Shown: positions 41,276 through 52,580, counted from the stretch's first letter. The stretch: 64,000 nt of DNA from DATESN01 sp035270785 (GCA_035270785.1 DATESN010000015.1:62001-126000), one strand, 5' to 3'. Notes: generated by a model not told the origin, from the letters alone. Made by a program: numbers and translations.

Positions 41276-42574
41276 TTAAATTAATTTGCGGTTATCAATA
41301 ACGTGTTTTGCCTTACCCATGCTTCGTTCTAGTGTTTTTGGTTCCACTAATTTAACTTTAGGAGCAATACCAAGAGCATTTTGAAGAACATGACTTATTT
41401 TTTTATTTAACTTTTCTAATTCCTTCACTTCATCTGAATAAAACTTCTCATCTACTTCAACTTGTACTTCTAAAATATCCAAATTATTCACACGGTCTAC
41501 AATCATTAAGTAGTGGGGTGTTGTTTCGCACATTTCTAATAAGGCAGCCTCGACTTGAGATGGAAAAACATTCACTCCACGAATAATAAGCATATCATCG
41601 GAACGTCCCTTAAATCTAGAAATTCTTGGGAGAGTCCTACCACATTGACAAGGAGAATAATCGATACTTGTTAAATCCTTTGTTCTATATCGAAGCAATG
41701 GCATCCCCTCTTTTGTAAGTGTTGTAAAAACTAATTCTCCAACTTCACCATTAGGCAAAGGTTGAAGAGTGTCGAAATTTATAATTTCAGGATAGAAATG
41801 ATCTTCATAAATATGAAGACCTTTATGATATTCACAATCAGCAGCAACACCAGGTCCGCAAATTTCACTTAAGCCATAGATATCAAAAGCATTAATGTGA
41901 AGTTTTTCTTCAATCTGTAGACGCATATTTTCTGTCCAAGGTTCCGCACCACAGATTGCAGTCTTTAACTTTAGTTGGCTAAGACAACCCATTTCAGCAA
42001 TTTCTTCGGCAATATGAAGAAGATAGGAAGGAGTACATGCAATGGCAGTTGCACCGAAATCATCCATCATGGTTACAAGACGTTTGGTATTTCCAGTAGA
42101 CATAGGAATCACGGTTGCACCTAAATGTTCTACACCATAGTGAAGACCAAGTCCACCGGTAAAGAGGCCATAACCATAGGCTACTTGTACTTTGTCGTTC
42201 TTGGTAACACCTGTCATAGCCAGTACACGGGCAACACATTCTTGCCAAAGCTCAATATCTTTTCTTGTATAACTAACTACGGTAGCCTTGCCAGTTGTTC
42301 CAGAGGAAGCATGAACACGTACAATTTCAGATTCAGGAACAGCTAGCAATCCAAAAGGGTAATTATCTCTAAGATCTTCCTTTGTTGTAAAAGGAAGCTT
42401 TGTGATATCCTCAATTCTACAAATATCACCAGGCTCCAAACCTAATACTTGCATTTTTTTTCTGTAAAACTCCACATTGTGATAAATACGATCCACTAAT
42501 TTTACCAAACGTGCGCTTTGCATGGTCGTCATTTCATCACGGCTCATACATTCCTTTGTTTCATTCCAAATCAT
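41276..42574 (-). CDS. paaK: Phenylacetate--CoA ligase family protein (copy 1)
   Basis: An AMP-forming ligase of 432 residues that activates phenylacetate or a related arylacetate to its CoA thioester, or works in reverse to make ATP from arylacetyl-CoA. HASSGTTGKATVVSYT is the AMP-binding P-loop, YGLSEICGPGVAADC the second core, and RGVNVFPSQVEAALLEM belongs to the C-terminal lid. It is close kin of copy 2 at 44929-46239 and shares its whole layout. It lies between iorB (42 bases upstream) and the ACT gene. The two copies may differ in substrate, for example phenyl- against indolyl- or hydroxyphenyl-acetate (inference). Confidence 0.92.
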   Translation of the reverse strand: MIWNETKECMSRDEMTTMQSARLVKLVDRIYHNVEFYRKKMQVLGLEPGDICRIEDITKLPFTTKEDLRDNYPFGLLAVPESEIVRVHASSGTTGKATVVSYTRKDIELWQECVARVLAMTGVTKNDKVQVAYGYGLFTGGLGLHYGVEHLGATVIPMSTGNTKRLVTMMDDFGATAIACTPSYLLHIAEEIAEMGCLSQLKLKTAICGAEPWTENMRLQIEEKLHINAFDIYGLSEICGPGVAADCEYHKGLHIYEDHFYPEIINFDTLQPLPNGEVGELVFTTLTKEGMPLLRYRTKDLTSIDYSPCQCGRTLPRISRFKGRSDDMLIIRGVNVFPSQVEAALLEMCETTPHYLMIVDRVNNLDILEVQVEVDEKFYSDEVKELEKLNKKISHVLQNALGIAPKVKLVEPKTLERSMGKAKHVIDNRKLI

Positions 42575-42616
42575 AAGTAACCTCCCAATAGTAATACAAT
42601 TTTAATAAGTTATATA

Positions 42617-43186
42617 TTATAAGTTGTAACCAGCTTCAAAAGCCTTTAAGTTAATCTCGATTGTTTTGGCAGGGACGGTTTCTTCAATCACTTTAATCCA
42701 ATCCTCTTTCTTAAAGTCCATATGTTTTGCAGCAACACCTATAATGATAGTATTAAAAACCTTTGAATTACCGAGTTTTTTAGCTTCCGTCATGGCATCA
42801 ACGGCAACAACATTATATTTTTCTTGTAATGTTTCAATGATGTGTTCTGGATATTTTCCTTGTCCAGTTACCACGGCAATAGGATCAATTCGTTGGTCAT
42901 TTATGATTAGGATTCCATCTCGTTTAAGGAAATGAGAATATCGAAGGGCTTCTAATCGTTCAAAAGCAATCAAAATATCAGCCTGTCCCTCTTCAACAAT
43001 AGGTTCCGCAACAAAATCACCATAGCGCACAAAAGTAACAACACTGCCACCTCGTTGAGCCATTCCATGTACTTCGGAAAGCTTAACGTCATATCCTGCA
43101 GAAGTAGTAATTCCTCCTAAGATGCGACTGGTAAGGAGAGTTCCTTGTCCACCAACACCGACAATCATAATGTTTTTAGTTTCCAT
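42617..43186 (-). CDS. iorB: Indolepyruvate ferredoxin oxidoreductase, beta subunit
   Basis: IorB is the gamma-like 2-oxoacid oxidoreductase domain that binds CoA and works with IorA to convert arylpyruvates to arylacetyl-CoA with reduction of ferredoxin. GVGGQGTLLTSRILGG starts the domain and SEVHGMAQRGGSVVTFVRYG is the family signature. The start is taken at the ATG ending at 43186, one base after the iorA stop, giving 189 residues; a TTG four codons upstream would overlap iorA. The tight spacing implies equimolar, coupled synthesis with iorA. Confidence 0.94.
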   Translation of the reverse strand: METKNIMIVGVGGQGTLLTSRILGGITTSAGYDVKLSEVHGMAQRGGSVVTFVRYGDFVAEPIVEEGQADILIAFERLEALRYSHFLKRDGILIINDQRIDPIAVVTGQGKYPEHIIETLQEKYNVVAVDAMTEAKKLGNSKVFNTIIIGVAAKHMDFKKEDWIKVIEETVPAKTIEINLKAFEAGYNL

Positions 43187-43187
43187 A

Positions 43188-44924
43188 TTATTCACCAACC
43201 TTTTCTATTGCACTAAATTTACAAAGTTGCATGCAAAGACCGCATCCATTACACATAGTTTCATCAATTGTTACGATTCCAGACTCAGTCTTAGTAATAG
43301 CAGGGCATCCTGGTCCTAAACACATACCACATTTAACACATTTTTCAGGTATCACCACGCATTTGCTTGTGAAATTATTAGATTTAAGAAGAACACAAGG
43401 AGACTTAGTAATAATAACGGATACTTCATCCTTAGCAAGTTCTTGCTTTAGCAATGCTTCAAGACCAACTGTATCAAACGCATTAATTTCAAATACATTA
43501 GTAATTCCCAAAGCAATACAAAGATTATAAATATTAATGGCATTTGTCTTTTCACCTTGGAGGGTAACTCCCGTTGCTGCATGTTCTTGATGTCCAGTCA
43601 TACCTGTAGTAGAGTTATCCAAAATCATAATAGTACCAGTGCCCTTATTGTATACGGTATTCATCAAGGAATTAATTCCAGTATGCATAAAGGTTGAATC
43701 TCCGATAATAGCCACCCAATTTTTAATATAATCCTTGCCTTTTGCTTTTTCCATTCCATGAAGAGTAGAAATACTAGCTCCCATACAAATGGTTGTATCA
43801 ATTACATTTAAAGGTGGTAAAGCACCAAGGGTATAGCAGCCGATGTCTCCAGCCCCGTGAATTTTCATTTTTTTTAATACAGAGAACACACTTCTATGAG
43901 GGCAACCAGGACAAAGTATCGGTGGTCTTGCAGGAACAACCACAGGAGCTTCAGTTTTTATTTCCAAACCTAGAATTGCCTTTTTAAGTATGCGGGCACT
44001 ATATTCTCCTTGAATGGATAAAATTTCTTTACCAATTGCTGGAATACCCCATGATTTCACTTGCTCTTCAATAAAAGGTTCTAATTCCTCTACAATATAT
44101 AAGGTATCAACCTTTGAAGCAAAATCTTCAATTAATTTTCTTGGAAGTGGATAAACCATTCCAAGTTTTAAAACAGAAGCATTTGGAATAGCTTCCATCA
44201 CATACTGATAGGGAATACCACTTGTAATAATACCAATAGAAGTATCATTCATAACTACTTTATTAATACTCATTTCATTTCCATCAAGAGCAAGTTGCTT
44301 CAAATTTTCTTCAACAACGATATGACGAACCTTTGCATTACCTGGCATCATAACAAATTTTTGTGGATTTCTTTCGTATGGCTTATCTTGGACTTCAACT
44401 TTTTCACATAAAGTAACAAACCCTTGAGAATGTGCAAGGCGCGTGGTAATACGAAGCATGACAGGAGTATCATATTTTTCACTTATGTCAAATGCGAGTT
44501 TCGTTAGATCCTTTGCTTCAGCACTATCAGAAGGTTCTAAAACGGGAATGCCTGCTGTTCTTGCTACACATCTAGAATCTTGTTCGTTTTGAGAGGAATA
44601 TAATCCGGGGTCATCTGCAGCAACCAAAACAAGTCCACCATTTACGCCACTATAAGATGCGGTAAATAAAGGATCGGAGGCAACATTGACGCCTACGTGT
44701 TTCATAGATGCAAGGGCCCTTACACCACTAATGGAAGCACCGATGGCAACTTCCATGGCTACCTTTTCATTAGGAGACCATTCTGCATAAATCTCTGGAT
44801 ATTTTATTATATTTTCACTAATTTCAGTACTAGGTGTTCCTGGGTAAGCTGCAGAAACTTTTACACCTGCTTCATAAGCACCTCTTGCAATTGCCTCGTT
44901 TCCTAGCATAACTTTTTTTTCCAT
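43188..44924 (-). CDS. iorA: Indolepyruvate ferredoxin oxidoreductase, alpha subunit
   Basis: The large subunit, 579 residues. The N-terminal pyrimidine-binding domain begins GNEAIARGAYEAGVKVSAAY, and the middle has the thiamine diphosphate domain (GDIGCYTLG, IGDSTFMHTG, ILDNSTTGMTGHQEH). The last 60 residues contain two [4Fe-4S] ferredoxin motifs: CVKCGMCLGPGCP and CNGCGLCMQLC. The enzyme decarboxylates indolepyruvate, phenylpyruvate and p-hydroxyphenylpyruvate made from aromatic amino acids by transamination. I place the start at the ATG ending at 44924, where the conserved MEKKVMLGNEA begins; an in-frame start 18 codons upstream would overlap the preceding ligase gene. Confidence 0.95.
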   Translation of the reverse strand: MEKKVMLGNEAIARGAYEAGVKVSAAYPGTPSTEISENIIKYPEIYAEWSPNEKVAMEVAIGASISGVRALASMKHVGVNVASDPLFTASYSGVNGGLVLVAADDPGLYSSQNEQDSRCVARTAGIPVLEPSDSAEAKDLTKLAFDISEKYDTPVMLRITTRLAHSQGFVTLCEKVEVQDKPYERNPQKFVMMPGNAKVRHIVVEENLKQLALDGNEMSINKVVMNDTSIGIITSGIPYQYVMEAIPNASVLKLGMVYPLPRKLIEDFASKVDTLYIVEELEPFIEEQVKSWGIPAIGKEILSIQGEYSARILKKAILGLEIKTEAPVVVPARPPILCPGCPHRSVFSVLKKMKIHGAGDIGCYTLGALPPLNVIDTTICMGASISTLHGMEKAKGKDYIKNWVAIIGDSTFMHTGINSLMNTVYNKGTGTIMILDNSTTGMTGHQEHAATGVTLQGEKTNAINIYNLCIALGITNVFEINAFDTVGLEALLKQELAKDEVSVIITKSPCVLLKSNNFTSKCVVIPEKCVKCGMCLGPGCPAITKTESGIVTIDETMCNGCGLCMQLCKFSAIEKVGE

Positions 44925-44928
44925 CACT

Positions 44929-46239
44929 TTATATTCCTTCCTTTCGTAAGTCAGTAACTCTTTTTGCTTTGCCCTCAAATCTTTGAAGGGTATTGGGTGA
45001 TTCTAACTTAATAACTGCATCCAAACCAAGCACGGTACGTAACTGGGATTTAATTTTTCTTTCTGTAGCTTCAAATTCTTTAAAAGAATCAGTCATTTTT
45101 TCAGGTGAGATTTCCACACGAATGGTTAAACTATCGGTATGATCCTTGCGATCAACAATAATTTCGTAATGTGGTCCAATTTCATCCATACGAAGAAGTA
45201 CTTCTTCAATTTGACTAGGAAAAACATTGACTCCACGAATTTTCAACATATCGTCTGTTCTACCGCTTAAATTTTCCATGCGTATAGTTGTTCTGCCACA
45301 TTGGCATTTTTCATATATTAAGCGGGAAATATCTCTTGTGCGGTATCGAATGAGAGGTAAAGCCTCTTTTGTGATACATGTAATCACTAATTCACCCGTT
45401 TCTCCAATTGGTAGAATCTCTCCAGTTTGGGCATTAATAATTTCGGGAATAAAATGGTCTTCATTGATGTGCATTCCACATAAAAATTCACATTCACCAG
45501 AAACACCAGGCCCGATTAATTCACTCATACCATAATTCTGAGTAACCAACATCTCCTTACCGTAGATCTTGTACATTTCCTCACGCATAGCTTCTGTTAA
45601 TAATTCACTGCCTACAAGTCCAATTCTAAGATTTAAATCCTTTTTGGGGTCAATTCCCATTTCTTTAGCAACTTCACCAATACGAAGGGCATAAGAAGGA
45701 GTTGCCACTAGGAGCGTAGTTCCAAAATCCTTCATATACATTAATTGTTTTTGGGTGTTGCCTGTGGAAGCGGGAATAATAGCGCAACCGATTCTTTCTA
45801 ATCCATTATGTAGGCCAAGGGCACCAGTAAACATTCCATACCCAAAACAAATTTGACAAACATCATCTTTTGTAGCGCCACCAGCTACTGCAATTCTTGC
45901 AACACATTCAGCCCAAGTTTCTAAATCCTTACTAGTATAGCCAACAACTGTCGGCTTTCCGGTTGTACCAGAAGAAGCGTGGATACGAACAAGTTCACTT
46001 TTAGGTACGGCAAACAGGTCAAAGGGATAATTATCCCTCATGTCTTTCTTAGTAGTAAAAGGGAGTTTTGCTAAATCACTAAGATTCATAATATCTTCAG
46101 GCTTTAATGAAATATTCTCCATTTTTTCCCGATAAGCAGGGACTTTTTCATAAATTCTTTTAATGGTGTCTTGTAAACGACTTAATTGTAGGGTTTCCAT
46201 TTCCTCGCGGGAAAGTGTTTCTTCTTTTGCCCAAATCAT
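44929..46239 (-). CDS. paaK: Phenylacetate--CoA ligase family protein (copy 2)
   Basis: The first gene of the operon, a 436-residue AMP-forming ligase paralogous to copy 1 at 41276-42574. HASSGTTGKPTVVGYTSKDL is the P-loop, NYGMSELIGPGVSGEC the adenine-binding block and RGVNVFPSQIEEVLLRM the C-terminal lid. AGGAGGATTTAAGTAAA precedes the ATG, and a good promoter lies at 46315-46342. iorA follows after four bases. In ferredoxin-type aromatic fermentation such a ligase would release arylacetate and conserve energy as ATP, or reactivate the acid. Confidence 0.92.
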   Translation of the reverse strand: MIWAKEETLSREEMETLQLSRLQDTIKRIYEKVPAYREKMENISLKPEDIMNLSDLAKLPFTTKKDMRDNYPFDLFAVPKSELVRIHASSGTTGKPTVVGYTSKDLETWAECVARIAVAGGATKDDVCQICFGYGMFTGALGLHNGLERIGCAIIPASTGNTQKQLMYMKDFGTTLLVATPSYALRIGEVAKEMGIDPKKDLNLRIGLVGSELLTEAMREEMYKIYGKEMLVTQNYGMSELIGPGVSGECEFLCGMHINEDHFIPEIINAQTGEILPIGETGELVITCITKEALPLIRYRTRDISRLIYEKCQCGRTTIRMENLSGRTDDMLKIRGVNVFPSQIEEVLLRMDEIGPHYEIIVDRKDHTDSLTIRVEISPEKMTDSFKEFEATERKIKSQLRTVLGLDAVIKLESPNTLQRFEGKAKRVTDLRKEGI

Positions 46240-46314
46240 TTTACTTAAATCCTCCTATTTATATCCAAACTTTTGTCTGCTCATAGAATAAAGAGATACA
46301 TACATAACGAGAAT

Positions 46315-46342
46315 ATTATATCATGAAAGCTATTTTTATCAA
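46315..46342 (-). promoter_or_regulatory. Promoter of the paaK-iorAB-paaK-ACT operon
   Basis: Minus strand TTGATA (46342-46337), 16 bp, TATAAT (46320-46315). Confidence 0.65.
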
Positions 46343-46361
46343 ATATGTAAATTTAATTTTA

Positions 46362-46403
46362 TATAAAAAAGAAGTTCTTCCAAAAACACTGGAGGAACTT
46401 CTT
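46362..46403 (-). terminator. Terminator after pyrG
   Basis: AAGAAGTTCCTCC (46403-46391 on the minus strand) pairs with GGAAGAACTTCTT, followed by TTTTTTATAT on the minus strand. Confidence 0.88.
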
Positions 46404-46422
46404 AATATGAATAAGAAAAAGT

Positions 46423-48024
<1,602 letters not shown>

Positions 48025-48138
48025 GTCCTATCCTCCTAAAGGTGTATTATACAACGTAGGTAAGATAAAAATCTACCGTTTCAGTGAAAATATTTATAAA
48101 TCTTTTAGATATGTGAACAATAATTCATAAACTATATA

Positions 48139-48167
48139 TTGCTTTCTATATTTACTATCTCTATAAT
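48139..48167 (+). promoter_or_regulatory. ftsH promoter
   Basis: TTGCTT (48139-48144), 17 bp, TATAAT (48162-48167). Confidence 0.7.
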
Positions 48168-48206
48168 GAAGTTAATTGTTTTAAAACAAAAGATTTGGAG
48201 AGAAAA

Positions 48207-50468
48207 ATGGACGATAATAATATAAATAATTATGACGGTGGAAATAATAAACAAAACGGTCCTAATAAACCCAATGGAAATGGAAATAATCAAGGGGGTA
48301 ATAAGGGAGGACCACAGAAAAAGCAAAGTCTTATGCTGTTATTAGTTGCGTCCTTAATTACACTCTTATGCATGAGTTACTTTATGCGTTTAATGAATGG
48401 AGCAACCAATACAGAGATTACCTACAATGAATTTGTAGATATGATTAATAATGATGAGGTGGAAAGTGTACAAATCGCGGATGATCAGATTAATATTGTT
48501 CCCATAATAGAAGAGAAAACCAGCAATGTATACAGACAAACCAATACGGTCACTTATTTTACAGGAAAGGTAGAAGATAATGATACCTTAAGCCAACGAC
48601 TTTTGGATAAAGGCATTGAAGTAAAAGGAACGATACCAGACAAATCGAGCCTTTTACTTTCTATATTAGTTACATATATTCTTCCTATTGCTATTCTTTG
48701 GGTCGTTCTAAGTTTTGTATTTAAGAAGATGTCTAAGGGCGGCGGGCTTATGAATGTAGGCAAGAGCAATGCCAAAGTGTATGTACAAAAAGAAACAGGA
48801 ATTACATTTAAAGATGTAGCTGGAGCTGATGAAGCAAAAGAAACCTTAATTGAGGTAGTCGATTTTCTTCATAATCCAGGTAAATATAGTAAGATTGGGG
48901 CAAGATTGCCAAAAGGCGCACTTCTTGTGGGACCTCCGGGAACGGGTAAAACACTCCTGGCAAAAGCAGTAGCAGGGGAAGCAAAAGTTCCATTTTATTC
49001 TTTGGCCGGATCTGATTTTATTGAAATGTACGTTGGTGTGGGTGCATCCCGAGTTAGAGATTTATTTAAAGAAGCAGAAAAGAATTCTCCTTGTATTATT
49101 TTTATTGATGAAATTGATGCCATTGGACGTAGCCGTGACTCCAAGTTTGGGGGAGGTAACGAAGAGCGGGAACAAACGTTAAATCAATTATTATCGGAGA
49201 TGGATGGATTTGATGGTAAAAAAGGTGTTATTATATTGGCGGCCACGAATAGGCCTGAAATTCTTGATAAAGCACTCCTGCGTCCGGGCCGTTTTGACCG
49301 AAGAGTTATTGTGGATAAACCTGATTTAAAAGGACGTGGAGCGATATTAAAAGTTCATGTTAAAAATGTTCTTATGGACGATAGTGTTGACTTGGATGAG
49401 ATTGCACTAGCAACAAGTGGAGCGGTAGGTTCAGATCTTGCAAATATGATTAATGAAGCGGCGATAAATGCAGTCAAAGAAGGCAGGGAATTCGTAACCC
49501 AAAAAGACCTTTTTAATGCGGTTGAAATTGTATTGGTAGGTAAAGAGAAAAAAGACCGTATTATGAGTAAGCAAGAACGTAAGATTGTTTCTTATCATGA
49601 AGTAGGGCATGCTTTAATTAGTGCTCTTCAGAAGAATTCAGATCCAGTTCAAAAGATCACTATTGTTCCGAGAACAATGGGAGCTTTGGGGTATGTAATG
49701 CATGTTCCAGAGGAAGAAAAATACTTAAACACAGAAGCAGAACTTCGAGATATGCTTGTTAGTTACTTGGGCGGACGTGCAGCAGAAGAAATCGTATTTG
49801 ACACTGTTACTACGGGAGCTTCAAATGATATTGAAAAGGCAACAAGTATTGCAAGAGCAATGGTCACGCAATATGGTATGAGTAAAAAGTTTGGGCTTAT
49901 GGGACTTGAAACGGTAGAAAGTAAATATCTTGATGGAAGAAGTTCTCTAAATTGCTCAGATGGAACAGCTGGAGAAATTGATGCTGAAGTAATGTCAATC
50001 TTAAAGGAAAGATATGCAGAAGCAAAAAGGTTATTAGAAGAAAATCGAGATGTAATGGATAAGATTGCAGAATATTTAATTGAAAAAGAAACAATTACAG
50101 GCAAGGAGTTCATGGAAATTTTCAGAAGAGAAAAAGGCTTACCAGAACCACCTCCTAAAGATAAAGATAAAGATAAAGATAAAAAAGAGGAAGTTGTTAT
50201 ATCAAAGGAAAAAGGAATGGCAGAGGAAGTTACGTTGGCAAAGTCGTTCCATGATACATTGGCCAATGAACTTGGTGCAACTTTGGATGAAAGCGCACTA
50301 GAATTGGAAAGTGCACTAGAATTGGAAAGCACACCAGAATTGGAAAGTGCACTAGAATTGGAAAGCGCACCAGAAAATGCAGATGATAAGCCTATGGAAA
50401 ATCAAGAAGAAGAATTTAAAAAAGAGCTTCGTAATCGAGTATACCAAGATACAGATAACACAATATAA
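48207..50468 (+). CDS. ftsH: ATP-dependent zinc metalloprotease FtsH with extended C-terminus
   Basis: FtsH is a membrane-anchored hexameric AAA protease that degrades misfolded membrane and regulatory proteins. After an Asn/Gly-rich N-terminus of about 40 residues come two transmembrane helices around an extracytoplasmic domain, then the AAA module (GPPGTGKTLLAKAVAGEAK; IIFIDEIDAIGRSRD; second region of homology TNRPEILDKALLRPGRFDRR) and the zinc protease domain with SYHEVGHALIS. The protease domain ends near residue 650. The last 100 residues are an unusual tail with a Lys-Asp run and four 6-residue repeats of the type SALELE. The start at ATG 48207 has GGAGAG at good spacing. The product has 753 residues, about 100 more than usual. 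Confidence 0.95.
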   Translation: MDDNNINNYDGGNNKQNGPNKPNGNGNNQGGNKGGPQKKQSLMLLLVASLITLLCMSYFMRLMNGATNTEITYNEFVDMINNDEVESVQIADDQINIVPIIEEKTSNVYRQTNTVTYFTGKVEDNDTLSQRLLDKGIEVKGTIPDKSSLLLSILVTYILPIAILWVVLSFVFKKMSKGGGLMNVGKSNAKVYVQKETGITFKDVAGADEAKETLIEVVDFLHNPGKYSKIGARLPKGALLVGPPGTGKTLLAKAVAGEAKVPFYSLAGSDFIEMYVGVGASRVRDLFKEAEKNSPCIIFIDEIDAIGRSRDSKFGGGNEEREQTLNQLLSEMDGFDGKKGVIILAATNRPEILDKALLRPGRFDRRVIVDKPDLKGRGAILKVHVKNVLMDDSVDLDEIALATSGAVGSDLANMINEAAINAVKEGREFVTQKDLFNAVEIVLVGKEKKDRIMSKQERKIVSYHEVGHALISALQKNSDPVQKITIVPRTMGALGYVMHVPEEEKYLNTEAELRDMLVSYLGGRAAEEIVFDTVTTGASNDIEKATSIARAMVTQYGMSKKFGLMGLETVESKYLDGRSSLNCSDGTAGEIDAEVMSILKERYAEAKRLLEENRDVMDKIAEYLIEKETITGKEFMEIFRREKGLPEPPPKDKDKDKDKKEEVVISKEKGMAEEVTLAKSFHDTLANELGATLDESALELESALELESTPELESALELESAPENADDKPMENQEEEFKKELRNRVYQDTDNTI
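50292..50377 (+). repeat. 18-bp tandem repeat in the ftsH 3' end
   Basis: Four units of 18 bp (50292-50309, 50310-50327, 50328-50345, 50346-50363), based on AGTGCACTAGAATTGGAA, followed by a partial fifth. They encode (S/T)(A/P)LELE-type hexapeptides. A separate AAAGAT hexamer run near 50157-50180 encodes Lys-Asp repeats. Both arrays keep the frame. Confidence 0.9.
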
Positions 50469-50481
50469 TGTAAAGTTATGA

Positions 50482-50520
50482 TAAAGAAAGACTTGTGAAC
50501 CATTCCAAGTCTTTCTTTAT
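50482..50520 (+). terminator. Terminator after ftsH
   Basis: AAAGAAAGACTTG pairs with CAAGTCTTTCTTT over a short loop, then T-rich sequence. Confidence 0.88.
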
Positions 50521-50598
50521 ATATAATAGATTGCATATTTTAAAAAGAATATCGTAAAATAAAGTATCTATTCACATCATAAATTGGAGAAACATACA

Positions 50599-52461
50599 AT
50601 GTTCGATTTAGAAGAAGAGTTAAAAAAGCTTCCAGCCAAACCTGGAGTTTATATTATGCATGATAAAAAGGATGCCATAATTTATGTGGGGAAGGCGATT
50701 AGTTTGAAAAATCGCGTTCGCTCTTATTTTCGTGAAAGTACAAATAAAAGTACTAAAATTGAGAAGATGGTTTCTTTCATTGATAGATTTGAATATATCA
50801 TAACAGATTCTGAACTGGAAGCCCTTGTACTAGAAAATAATTTAATAAAAGAACATAGTCCCAAATATAATACCATGCTTAAGGATGATAAGACTTATCC
50901 TTATATTAAAGTGACTATTTACGAGGAATATCCACGTATTTTCATGGTGAGGGAAATGAAAAAGGATCGCTCTAAATATTATGGACCGTATACAAGTGCA
51001 GGTGCTGTAAAGGATACCATTGAACTGATTAACAAATTATATCAACTTCGAACTTGCAATAGAAATATAACAAGAGATATGGGTAAAGAAAGACCATGTC
51101 TTAATTATCATATTAAGCAGTGCCAAGCACCTTGCCAAGGTTATATATCTCAGGAACAATATCAAAAGCAAGTGAATAAAGCGCTGGATTTCTTAAATGG
51201 TAATTATAGTATCATAACAAAAGAACTAGAACAAAAGATGAATGATGCATCAGAGCAATTACATTATGAAGAAGCTATTCAACATAGAGAATTATTAAAT
51301 AGTGTAAGAGCAGTATCTCAAAAGCAAAAAATGACAGATAGTGAAGGCGAAGATAAGGATATTATTGCATTGGCAAAAGATGATTTTGATGCAGTAGTTC
51401 AAGTTTTTTTTGTTAGGGATGGAAGATTAATAGGAAGAGAACACTTTTACATGACACATGTTGCAGGAAGCACGGAATCCCAAATCCTTTTGGATTTTGT
51501 AAAACAATTTTATGCAGGAACCCCTTTTATTCCTAAAGAATTAATGCTTCAAGAAGAAATAGAGGAAGTTATGATTCTGGAAAGATGGCTTTCCGCAAAA
51601 AAAGGGAGTCGAGTGTATATAAAGGTTCCGAAAATTGGTAGTAAAGAAAAGCTGGTGGAGTTAGCTGGTAAAAATGCTGCTTTAATTTTTAGTCAGGATA
51701 AAGAAAAAATCAAACGTGAAGAAGGCCGTACGATAGGGGCATCCAAAGAAATTGCAGCATTACTTGGATTAGACAAAGTAAATCGTATGGAGGCTTATGA
51801 CATTTCAAATATCAGTGGATTTGAAAATGTAGGATCCATGGTAGTATATGAAAAAGGAAAACCAAAACGCAGTGATTATCGAAAATTTAAAATAAAATCA
51901 GTGACTGGACCTGATGATTATGCATGCATGAAAGAAGTACTTACTAGAAGACTTCTCCATGGTATGGAAGAAAAAAAGGAACTTGATTTACTAAAAATGG
52001 AAAAAGAGTATGGTAGTTTTACAAAGTTTCCAGATCTAATTTTAATGGATGGTGGAAAAGGACAGGTTAATATTGCCCTAGAAGTATTGCAAGCACTTAA
52101 ATTTCAAATTCCAGTATGCGGAATGGTAAAAGATGACAATCATAGAACTAGGGGACTTTATTATAATAATAAGGAGATTCCAATTGATAAGTTTTCGGAA
52201 GGATTTAAGCTGATCACAAGGATACAAGATGAGGCTCATCGATTTGCAATAGAATTCCATCGTTCTCTTCGTAGTAAAACACAGGTTCGTTCTTCCTTGG
52301 ATGAAATTCCTGGAATAGGTCCAAGTAGAAGGAAAGCTCTTATGAAGTTTTTTAAATCCATAGAAGAAATAAAAGAAGCGGATCAAGAAACCCTTCAGCA
52401 AGTACCTGAAATTTCAAAGAGAACAGCAGAAGAAATCTATCGATTTTTTCACATTAAATAA
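50599..52461 (+). CDS. uvrC: UvrABC excinuclease subunit C
   Basis: UvrC makes both incisions around a DNA lesion in nucleotide excision repair. The 620-residue protein has the N-terminal GIY-YIG nuclease (KPGVYIMHDKKDAIIYVGKA), a cysteine-bearing linker (CLNYHIKQCQAPCQGYI), a UVR domain around residues 200-235, the RNase H-like C-terminal nuclease (MEAYDISNISG, LILMDGGKGQVNIA) and a helix-hairpin-helix end (IPGIGPSRRKALMKFF). The start at ATG 50599 has GGAGAA nine bases upstream; an in-frame TTG at 50584 is the alternative. Confidence 0.96.
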   Translation: MFDLEEELKKLPAKPGVYIMHDKKDAIIYVGKAISLKNRVRSYFRESTNKSTKIEKMVSFIDRFEYIITDSELEALVLENNLIKEHSPKYNTMLKDDKTYPYIKVTIYEEYPRIFMVREMKKDRSKYYGPYTSAGAVKDTIELINKLYQLRTCNRNITRDMGKERPCLNYHIKQCQAPCQGYISQEQYQKQVNKALDFLNGNYSIITKELEQKMNDASEQLHYEEAIQHRELLNSVRAVSQKQKMTDSEGEDKDIIALAKDDFDAVVQVFFVRDGRLIGREHFYMTHVAGSTESQILLDFVKQFYAGTPFIPKELMLQEEIEEVMILERWLSAKKGSRVYIKVPKIGSKEKLVELAGKNAALIFSQDKEKIKREEGRTIGASKEIAALLGLDKVNRMEAYDISNISGFENVGSMVVYEKGKPKRSDYRKFKIKSVTGPDDYACMKEVLTRRLLHGMEEKKELDLLKMEKEYGSFTKFPDLILMDGGKGQVNIALEVLQALKFQIPVCGMVKDDNHRTRGLYYNNKEIPIDKFSEGFKLITRIQDEAHRFAIEFHRSLRSKTQVRSSLDEIPGIGPSRRKALMKFFKSIEEIKEADQETLQQVPEISKRTAEEIYRFFHIK

Positions 52462-52504
52462 GAAAAGGAAAATTACGAATTCAGTTACAACAGCATCAGA
52501 TTTA

Positions 52505-52533
52505 TTGATATTAAACCAGTCCTGTGTTAAAAT
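52505..52533 (+). promoter_or_regulatory. hprK promoter
   Basis: TTGATA (52505-52510), 17 bp, TAAAAT (52528-52533), about 48 bases before the chosen start codon. Confidence 0.65.
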
Positions 52534-52580
52534 GAATTTCAATATAAGGAATATAATTTTTTATGAGAAGGAGAGGAAAT

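Noticed and set aside
48025..48206. Reiterative-initiation (GGGC) switch in front of pyrG
   Set aside because: No G-run at a plausible start site; the minus-strand -10 (TATAAT near 48046) has no good -35 and starts in an A/C-rich segment.
49763..50332. 189-residue minus-strand reading frame opposite the ftsH end
   Set aside because: It is Ser-rich antisense of the ftsH tail repeats, not a gene.
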